Of a stretch of 11,535 bases of DNA, positions 7,284 through 11,535 are shown in pieces. The translations under genes and the position numbers were made by a program. The notes under the pieces were generated by a model. The model was not told where the DNA came from. It ran no database searches and worked only from the letters and a program-made list of their open reading frames with translations. The DNA is from Flavobacterium psychrophilum (GTDB lineage: Bacteria; Bacteroidota; Bacteroidia; Flavobacteriales; Flavobacteriaceae): NCBI GenBank assembly GCA_945872245.1, contig CAMBZB010000046.1:1-11535 (forward strand), given 5' to 3'. Positions within the stretch are counted from its first letter, which is position 1. Each line of letters begins with the position of its first letter.

Positions 7284-7936
7284 TCCAATTTTGTGGAGAT
7301 AACGGTCTTTCCTCCTATTGCTTTTTGGTTAAGTACAACGTTGATAGGAGTCCCTAAAGGCAAAAACAAATCAACTCTCGAACCAAATTTTATAAAACCA
7401 GCATCTTCACCCTGTATAACCTGCATTCCTTCCTCGGCGTAATTGACTATTCTCCTAGCCAAAGCGCCTGCAATTTGGCGGTATAAAATAGCTCCAAAAG
7501 TTTTATTTTCGATAACTACAGTCGTTCTTTCATTTTCTTCGCTGGCCTTTGGGTGCCAAGCCACCAAGAATTTTCCGGGATGGTATTTGCTGAATTTCAC
7601 TATGCCACTAAGCGCATATCGTGTTACATGTACATTAATGGGCGACATAAAAATAGAAACTTGAATTCGTTTGTCTTTGAAAAATTCCCCTTCATAGACC
7701 TCTTCAATTACGACCACTTTTCCGTCTACTGGAGCCAAAATTTGGTTGTCATTGGTAATTACGGTACGTTTTGGATTTCTGAAAAACTGCAATATGATGA
7801 TTAATAGTACAAAAGCACTGATTTGCAAGGCCATTTTTAGCCAATTCAAATCAATAAATTTATCGGACAATAACAGTACAACAGCTGTAAAAACAATACC
7901 TATTAAAATAGATTGAGATCCTTCTTTATGAAACAT
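7280..7936 (-). CDS. psd: Phosphatidylserine decarboxylase proenzyme (short form)
   Basis: Converts phosphatidylserine to phosphatidylethanolamine at the inner membrane, using a pyruvoyl group made by self-cleavage. The 218-residue length fits the short Psd type found in Bacteroidota and archaea. Two hydrophobic segments (about 9-24 and 35-52) anchor the N-terminus. Then follow APVDGKV (68-74) with Asp71, MSPINVHV (97-104) with His103, YHPGKF around His118, and the cleavage site F-G-S with Gly185-Ser186, where Ser186 becomes the pyruvoyl group. It is first of a three-gene operon; the next gene overlaps by 4 nt. In flavobacteria I remember, cdsA often lies directly upstream, but here accessory DNA occupies that side. 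Confidence 0.93.
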   Translation of the reverse strand: MFHKEGSQSILIGIVFTAVVLLLSDKFIDLNWLKMALQISAFVLLIIILQFFRNPKRTVITNDNQILAPVDGKVVVIEEVYEGEFFKDKRIQVSIFMSPINVHVTRYALSGIVKFSKYHPGKFLVAWHPKASEENERTTVVIENKTFGAILYRQIAGALARRIVNYAEEGMQVIQGEDAGFIKFGSRVDLFLPLGTPINVVLNQKAIGGKTVISTKLE

Positions 7937-8201
7937 AATAGATTGTGTTTTTTAATTTATTGATATTGTTGTAGTTAATTTTTTTATATTTTTTAGTGAA
8001 GTTTATTTTCGTAAAAATAAGTTGTTCTTATCCATTAAATTTCAATAAAATAATAGTTCACATGACTGCAAAAGTAATTAATTTAAATTAAAAAGTTAGT
8101 ATTGATTCTAAAGGGAGTTTTATATAAAATACCTTTTAACGAATATTAACTAAAATGATTCAATATTTTTTGATGATGGCATTTATAACAAAAGTATTGT
8201 T
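7937..8201. other. AT-rich divergent intergenic region upstream of psd
   Basis: 265 nt separating psd (minus) from a small plus-strand ORF. Apart from a -7-like element at 8069-8076 and a 16-codon frame at 8155-8205, whose TGA overlaps the GTG start of the 59-codon gene, I see nothing in it. Confidence 0.5.
8069..8076 (-). promoter_or_regulatory. Candidate -7 element for the psd operon
   Basis: CAAAAGTA on the plus strand is TACTTTTG on the minus strand, an exact match to TAnnTTTG, 132 nt upstream of the psd start. No TTG is found at the usual -33 spacing. It is the best match in this intergenic stretch. Confidence 0.3.
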
Positions 8202-8381
8202 GTGAAAAAACAAAAATATACCCATTTAACATTTACAATTGATTTTAAAGATTTCACTAGCGATAAAGAAATAATTGGCTATCTTATTAGGATAATTGGA
8301 ACTTCTTTAGAACTTAAAATAGATAAAAAATTTTTGAACGATATGAGGAAAGCCATCGGCTTTAAACTTAATTGCCGCTGA
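8202..8381 (+). CDS. Small hypothetical protein, 59 aa, GTG start
   Basis: An open frame beginning GTG at 8202 encodes 59 residues (first residues MKKQKYTHLTFTIDF, ending FKLNCR) and stops with TGA at 8379-8381. It has normal, non-repetitive composition, is rich in Lys, Ile and Leu, and has neither signal peptide nor membrane helix. A good intrinsic terminator follows 39 nt later on the same strand, which supports a real transcript. The frame stays open upstream to a TAA at 8151-8153 but without an ATG, so the gene could also be the 3' remnant of a longer one. I do not recognise the family. It is the only plus-strand gene between psd and the right edge. Confidence 0.5.
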   Translation: MKKQKYTHLTFTIDFKDFTSDKEIIGYLIRIIGTSLELKIDKKFLNDMRKAIGFKLNCR

Positions 8382-8419
8382 AGCTAATGCATCATTTGTT
8401 TCAATTTTATATGGACAGA

Positions 8420-8446
8420 GCTCTAGTTTTCTGGAGTGTTTTTTTT
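8420..8446 (+). terminator. Rho-independent terminator of the 59-aa gene
   Basis: CTCTAG (8421-8426), a TTTT loop and CTGGAG (8431-8436) form a 6-bp stem with one G-T pair. A run of eight T follows at 8439-8446. Polarity and position fit the plus-strand small gene ending at 8381. Confidence 0.65.
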
Positions 8447-8610
8447 ATTAAATTTTTTTAATAGCTAGCTCGAATGTCCCGCTCGTATCCATTCTATTTT
8501 TTTGTATCTGTTTACAAGCAAGACGCTTGCGCTAGTCGGAGGGTAATTTCCTTAACTTTCGGTTTATCACTCTAACTTTTTTGATAAGCAAAACTTTTAA
8601 ATTAAGCCTA

Positions 8611-8637
8611 AACCCGCCATATTGCCAAACGGCGGTT
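8611..8637. repeat. Hairpin at the 3' edge of the protease unit
   Basis: AACCCGCC (8611-8618) pairs with GGCGGTT (8631-8637) with one bulged C, around a 12-nt loop. The GTTA at 8635-8638 begins the inverted edge of the protease unit, so this hairpin occupies the place that the 126-nt palindromic repeats occupy behind the other units. It is unrelated in sequence to them. Confidence 0.55.
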
Positions 8638-8648
8638 ATGGGCTGTAA
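8635..8648. repeat. Left inverted edge of the protease unit
   Basis: GTTATGGGCTGTAA is the inverted copy of TTATAGCCCATAAC at 9931-9944, with 13 of 14 positions matching. It ends three nt from the protease stop codon. In an integron reading it would be the R''-like box of this cassette. Confidence 0.65.
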
Positions 8649-8651
8649 TTA

Positions 8652-9794
8652 TTATTCAGTTTCAATTATAAATACAAAATTTTTAACCTGTCCAACCTGC
8701 TGTGTTAAAGTTTTCCCCTTTAATAAATTTATTGTTTGAAGTTTTGGAGGCGTTGGTAATAAGTCAATTAAGTTTGTCAAATAACTTGCTTTTATTGCAT
8801 AAGAAGCATTTTCTGCCCCAGTATGTTTTGCGTTAATTATTCCTATTAAATTTCCTTGGTTATCGAAAAGTGGTCCTCCACTATTTCCTGGTTGAATTGG
8901 AGCAGATATTTGATAAGAATTTACGTCACCTTGAAATCCTGATTTTGAACTAACAATACCGTTTGTAAGTTTAATTTCGTCTCCCATAGTTGCTCTTAAT
9001 GGATATCCTAAAACAAATATATTTTCACCAACTCCTGTAATACTTGTTTTTATTGTGTAAGGAATAGGAGCAAGTGAAGTGAAATTATAATCATCAATTT
9101 GTATTAGTGCTAGATCATTATTTTTATCTGATACAAGTATTTTTGCTTTATATGTTTTATTGAAGTTAGAATTTACTCCACGAACTTTGATTGTTGTGGT
9201 ATTATCTATTACGTGGTAGTTAGTTACTATAATGCCGTTAGATGAAATGCCAAAACCTGTTCCTGAAGATTTTTGTTTTTGAACAATTTCTTGTTTTTTT
9301 TCAGGTTTGTAAATTGGTGAAAATTTATCTTTAAATGTTATTTTAGACACAGCACCATAATCATGTTCCTCATTAAAAGTTACCTTTTCTGATATAAGTT
9401 CATTTGAGTTATTAAGATATAAACTAAGTGTTATTTCATCATTATCCTTAAGATTAATAAAATAAAAATCATTAGGTGTTATATTAAGAAAATACTTTTG
9501 ATAACCGGTCATTTTAACTAATTTTTCATTGTATCCACCTGTTAAAGTACCAATTGTGTATTCATTATTTTGTTTGACAATATAAAATTTTTGTTTTACG
9601 GTATAACTATCATCTTTACAATTACCAAAGCCATTACAATTTAATACATCTCGATTATCTATATAGATACCTTCTATTTCTTCTGCTCCGTTTATTTTCC
9701 AATGCTCTTTAAGATTGTATTCGTTCCAATTTGTTGATTGAGCATAACTAATGAATGTTATGAATGATAATAAGATAGTAATAAGTTGTTTCAT
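8652..9794 (-). CDS. Exported trypsin-like serine protease
   Basis: A 380-residue secreted endopeptidase. Residues 1-18 form a signal peptide (hydrophobic core LITILLSFITFI, cleavage near SYAQ-S). Residues about 20-170 are a domain I do not recognise, with a CNGFGNC pair of cysteines at 53 and 59. The chymotrypsin-fold domain of about 175-350 has the complete triad: His194 in VTNYHVI, Asp227 in NNDLALI, and Ser305 in QPGNSGGPLF, closest to the HtrA/S1C-like trypsin_2 group. No PDZ domain follows, only about 30 residues. It is markedly AT-richer than the core genes. Start ATG at 9794 with 136 nt of leader back to the unit edge at 9931-9944. It lies alone between two palindromic elements, so it looks like a one-gene cassette; target unknown. 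Confidence 0.88.
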   Translation of the reverse strand: MKQLITILLSFITFISYAQSTNWNEYNLKEHWKINGAEEIEGIYIDNRDVLNCNGFGNCKDDSYTVKQKFYIVKQNNEYTIGTLTGGYNEKLVKMTGYQKYFLNITPNDFYFINLKDNDEITLSLYLNNSNELISEKVTFNEEHDYGAVSKITFKDKFSPIYKPEKKQEIVQKQKSSGTGFGISSNGIIVTNYHVIDNTTTIKVRGVNSNFNKTYKAKILVSDKNNDLALIQIDDYNFTSLAPIPYTIKTSITGVGENIFVLGYPLRATMGDEIKLTNGIVSSKSGFQGDVNSYQISAPIQPGNSGGPLFDNQGNLIGIINAKHTGAENASYAIKASYLTNLIDLLPTPPKLQTINLLKGKTLTQQVGQVKNFVFIIETE

Positions 9795-9930
9795 TTTTTT
9801 ATATTAATTATTAATGTAATTTTTAGATAAGTATTTATAAAAAGATTTAAATTTTTCTGTTTGAAAATCGTTTAAAATCTCTCCGTTAACTTTACAAATT
9901 AATTCGTTCACTATTCACTCGGTTTTCGTA

Positions 9931-9944
9931 TTATAGCCCATAAC
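9931..9944. repeat. Right inverted edge of the protease unit
   Basis: TTATAGCCCATAAC mirrors GTTATGGGCTGTAA at 8635-8648. Its TAAC is the first tetramer of the palindromic repeat 9941-10066. In cassette terms this is the R'-like start of the protease unit, read on the minus strand as GTTATGGGC. Confidence 0.65.
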
Positions 9945-10066
9945 GGTTTGCAGCTACCCGAAGGGCGTGACTTTTACCACAAAACTTGATTTGAAAAACG
10001 AATGGTTGTTTAACCACAAAACTGTCTTTGGAACACGAAACCCCGCCTTTTGGGTAGGTGCTGTTA
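9941..10066. repeat. attC-like palindromic repeat, copy 1 (126 nt)
   Basis: Runs from TAAC (9941-9944) to GTTA (10063-10066). It folds as an R-like stem (TAAC/GTTA), an asymmetric internal loop (GGTTT opposite T), a GCAG/GTGC stem with one G-G mismatch, then 14 continuous pairs: CTACCCGAAGGGCG (9954-9967) with CGCCTTTTGGGTAG (10044-10057), including two G-T pairs. A 76-nt terminal loop carries two ACCACAAAACT copies. The first 17 and last 13 bases are identical to the copy at 11067-11193. Lies just beyond the GIY-YIG stop. Confidence 0.75.
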
Positions 10067-10072
10067 AAGGTA
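10063..10072. repeat. Left inverted edge of the GIY-YIG unit
   Basis: GTTAAAGGTA is the exact inverted copy of TACCTTTAAC at 11061-11070 (10 of 10). It touches the GIY-YIG stop codon (10073-10075) with no gap, so the gene fills its unit to the end. Confidence 0.65.
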
Positions 10073-11047
10073 TTAAATGTATCTCCAAATGAATCCATGA
10101 GCCGTTTTTTGTTTGCCACTTAAGCAGTGAGAAATACCTGATGTGCCTTGTATTTTAAGGTATTTAGCTGCTTCTTGCAAGGAATTAAATGACTTAATTG
10201 CTTTTTTATCTGATGATATCATTTGAATTTTTTTGAATTTATTAAGTAATTGTAAATTGTTTCCTGGTTGATAAGAATTTATTTCATCTATTCGAAGTTT
10301 TATTTCTTTACGTGTTGCTTTTTCGCTATATATCCAAATATGATTTCCGGCAGTCATTACTCGTTTTGAACCATTCAGGCTTTTATCAAGAACCATTTTA
10401 ATTTTATCTCCTTTTTTTAATCCAACATATTTCGCCGCTTCAGAAAGTCTAAAAAACTCTTTAACAAAGACGCCGTCTAATGTAAACATCTTGAAAATAT
10501 TTATCCTATCCGATTTATTTGCTAATGAGTTTGCCCAAGCCTTAATCGATTCGTTTGGTATAGAGTCTTTGTAGGAAAATAAGTAATTAGATATAAAAAC
10601 AAGATTACCTTTAAGTACATCCGTAATATTGTTTGGTCTCAATTCTAATATTTGTGCTGCCTCTTTAGTGGATTCAAAATCGCGTAAATATTCTCCTTTT
10701 AAATTGTAAACCGAAATTGGCTTCTTAGTTTTTTTTGTCCTATTTTCAATTTGCTCTTTTGTTGGGTTTAATAAACCATCTCCACCATCTGTTAAATTTA
10801 CTAAAGTACCTTTGTTTTTGTCTTTTCTCCCGTATTGCTTGATTAATTCTATCTCTAGAATTTTTGCACGATCAGCAGTTAGACCTGTTTCAATAATATC
10901 AATAGATAAACCATGTTTAGCTACTGTATTATACCATAATTTTGATCTTCCTTGAATTATATAAGGTCTATCAACTGATCCTATGCCGACATAAAAAACA
11001 GTTTGGTCAGTCAGTTTTCTGTGAATATAGACAACTTTATTATTCAT
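10073..11047 (-). CDS. GIY-YIG endonuclease with three NUMOD1-like repeats
   Basis: A 324-residue protein of homing-endonuclease type. Residues about 3-92 form a GIY-YIG domain: VYI (6-8) and YVG (19-21) give the two halves of the signature, Arg27 lies in the following R-P-Y, a catalytic Glu (65 or 67) sits in LEIELIKQYG, and LVNLTDGGDG (82-91) is the usual end of this subfamily. Three NUMOD1-like DNA-binding modules follow, each with a strand, a F-x-S/L-x-x-E-A-A helix and a basic end: about 110-160, 183-242 and 272-324. The gene starts 13 nt inside the unit edge and its stop touches the other edge, leaving no room for its own promoter. It may cut DNA for self-spread; the target is unknown. 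Confidence 0.85.
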   Translation of the reverse strand: MNNKVVYIHRKLTDQTVFYVGIGSVDRPYIIQGRSKLWYNTVAKHGLSIDIIETGLTADRAKILEIELIKQYGRKDKNKGTLVNLTDGGDGLLNPTKEQIENRTKKTKKPISVYNLKGEYLRDFESTKEAAQILELRPNNITDVLKGNLVFISNYLFSYKDSIPNESIKAWANSLANKSDRINIFKMFTLDGVFVKEFFRLSEAAKYVGLKKGDKIKMVLDKSLNGSKRVMTAGNHIWIYSEKATRKEIKLRIDEINSYQPGNNLQLLNKFKKIQMISSDKKAIKSFNSLQEAAKYLKIQGTSGISHCLSGKQKTAHGFIWRYI

Positions 11048-11060
11048 GTTTTTAGTTAAT

Positions 11061-11070
11061 TACCTTTAAC
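11061..11070. repeat. Right inverted edge of the GIY-YIG unit
   Basis: TACCTTTAAC mirrors GTTAAAGGTA at 10063-10072 exactly. Its last four bases are the first four of the palindromic repeat at 11067-11193. On the minus strand it reads GTTAAAGGTA, the R'-like start of this unit, 13 nt before the start codon. Confidence 0.65.
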
Positions 11071-11193
11071 GGTTTGCAGCTACAAGAAGTTGGCGATTTT
11101 TACCACAAATGTTCATACGAAGAACGAATGTTTGTTGAACCACAAAACTTTCATACGAAGCACTGAACCGCCAATTTTTTGTAGGTGCTGTTA
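11067..11193. repeat. attC-like palindromic repeat, copy 2 (127 nt)
   Basis: Same architecture as 9941-10066: TAAC/GTTA base, GGTTT-versus-T internal loop, GCAG/GTGC stem with one mismatch. Then 16 continuous pairs: CTACAAGAAGTTGGCG (11080-11095) with CGCCAATTTTTTGTAG (11169-11184), including two G-T pairs. Where copy 1 has CCC/GGG this copy has AA/TT, so pairing is kept while sequence changes. The loop carries a near-duplicate ACCACAAA..TTCATACGAAG block at 11102-11122 and 11139-11160. Sits between the GIY-YIG gene and the DUF1566-type gene. Confidence 0.75.
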
Positions 11194-11202
11194 GCGGTTC
11201 GG
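11190..11202. repeat. Left edge of the third unit (partner outside window)
   Basis: GTTAGCGGTTCGG begins where copy 2 of the palindromic repeat ends. By analogy with the other two units its inverted partner, CCGAACCGCTAAC followed by GGTTTGCAGC, is expected at the far end of the DUF1566-type gene's unit, right of the window. Confidence 0.4.
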
Positions 11203-11257
11203 TATTTTAGTAACATCTTCTATGTATTGTTATTAATTTTATATGACTGCGAATTTT

Positions 11258-11535
11258 CTAAAATGATTTAACACCACGAACACCATAATTTAAGGTCTTA
11301 CCAGAAACATCGGTATAACCAGTCAAAAAATCGTAAGACAATGCCTCGGAAGAAGAATATTCTGTACTACTCCAATAATACAAAGACAAGGATAATAAAG
11401 TTTGATTATTGGTAAACAGTGCTTTGTTTACTTCGAAGCGACTGCCATGCAATAATATTAGTTCGTCAAGGCTAGGCAAATACCAATTTGGACCGAGCGT
11501 TGCAATATAATTTACTGCAGGACTTCCTGATATTA
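11258..11535 (-). CDS. DUF1566 / Fib_succ_major-type protein, C-terminal part
   Basis: The frame is open to the right edge and gives the last 91 residues of a larger protein. The piece reads GPNWYLPSLDELILLH, then YYWSSTEYSSSEALSYDF, then GKTLNYGVRGVKSF and a stop. W-Y-L-P-S-x-x-E-L, Y-W-S-S-T-E and V-R-G/P-V are the landmarks of the DUF1566 and Fibrobacter-succinogenes-major-domain families. These are usually C-terminal modules of exported or cell-surface proteins in Bacteroidota. The N-terminus, and so any signal peptide, is missing. A TTG at 11479 is an internal codon, not a start. The stop lies 55 nt from the unit edge at 11190-11202. This would be the third gene of the cassette-like array. 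Confidence 0.75.
   Translation of the reverse strand, partial: ISGSPAVNYIATLGPNWYLPSLDELILLHGSRFEVNKALFTNNQTLLSLSLYYWSSTEYSSSEALSYDFLTGYTDVSGKTLNYGVRGVKSF

Larger units (their letters stand above)
8382..8651. other. Gene-free region with terminator and degenerate palindromic DNA
   Basis: Between the small ORF and the protease stop lie an intrinsic terminator (8420-8446), a GCAAG-acg-CTTGC hairpin (8518-8530), an imperfect palindrome around 8468-8487, and the hairpin at 8611-8637. It is more GC-rich in patches than its surroundings and resembles interspersed repeat DNA seen in flavobacterial genomes. No coding frame is convincing. Confidence 0.5.
8635..11535 (-). mobile_element. Inferred integron-like gene-cassette array (distal end)
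   Basis: Three same-strand genes, each followed on the minus strand by a palindromic element: protease then hairpin 8611-8637; GIY-YIG then repeat 9941-10066; DUF1566-type gene then repeat 11067-11193. Each complete unit begins and ends with inverted copies of its own private edge sequence. That is what recombination at G|TTA of a folded attC-like site leaves in a linear cassette array. The genes are unrelated to each other, with stop codons abutting the edge. The R-box consensus differs from canonical integrons, and no integrase is present in this region, so the assignment is inferred. The right end is outside the window. Confidence 0.5.

Noticed and set aside
9931..10119. 62-codon minus-strand ORF across the palindromic repeat
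   Set aside because: It reads through the GIY-YIG 3' end and the repeat stem; it reflects structure, not coding.
8635..11070. Ordinary transposons with terminal inverted repeats
   Set aside because: The inverted ends differ between the two units, no transposase is present, no target-site duplication is visible, and the units share the palindromic element between them.
8611..11193. Canonical class 1 or Vibrio-type integron attC sites
   Set aside because: The edges do not satisfy RYYYAAC/GTTRRRY (CTTTAAC and CCATAAC break it) and no IntI gene is seen. I therefore call the sites attC-like only.
9941..11193. CRISPR array
   Set aside because: Only two copies of a 126-127-nt repeat more than 1 kb apart, with genes between them.

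Overview
The window looks like a Flavobacteriia (Bacteroidota) chromosome, most likely Flavobacterium or a close relative. Evidence: AT-rich DNA, A-rich rather than Shine-Dalgarno-like translation starts, TAnnTTTG-type promoter motifs, intergenic CGCAAAG repeats, and proteins that read like flavobacterial homologues. No species call is possible from this sequence alone.

Layout. (1) 1-56, minus: the first 18 codons of a tyrosine-recombinase-type integrase leaving the left edge. Positions 57-422 hold direct repeats and nested palindromes and probably mark the border of an element lying to the left. (2) 423-3934, minus: class-III PLP aminotransferase, TPR protein and shikimate dehydrogenase (aroE). 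The TPR gene and aroE are 20 nt apart and probably co-transcribed. (3) 4422-6233, plus: a cytoplasmic GH13 alpha-amylase-family enzyme with a good Bacteroidota promoter 350 nt upstream. Its stop codon directly abuts the stop of the convergent sod gene. (4) 7936-6234, minus: a tight psd / acyl-CoA-binding protein / lipoprotein superoxide dismutase operon (4-nt overlap, then a 9-nt gap). (5) 7937-8651: a transition region with an unannotated 59-codon plus-strand gene, its terminator, and degenerate palindromic DNA. (6) 8635-11535, minus: accessory DNA with an exported trypsin-like protease, a GIY-YIG/NUMOD1 protein and the 3' part of a DUF1566/Fib_succ_major-type gene.

The most interesting part is region 6. 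Its genes are separated by two 126-127-nt palindromic repeats (9941-10066 and 11067-11193) that start with TAAC and end with GTTA. They share exact end blocks and have compensatory changes in a 14-16 bp stem. The two complete gene units also have edges that are inverted copies of each other (14 bp, 13 matching, for the protease unit; 10 of 10 for the GIY-YIG unit), and the edge sequence is different in each unit. This is the arrangement integron cassettes leave in a linear array, where a cassette's start is complementary to its own R''-like box. The sequences, however, do not fit the canonical attC consensus. I infer the distal end of an integron-like cassette array with a non-canonical attC-like family. 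No cognate integrase or attI is visible here; the integrase fragment at 1-56 lies on the far side of the core genes and may be unrelated.
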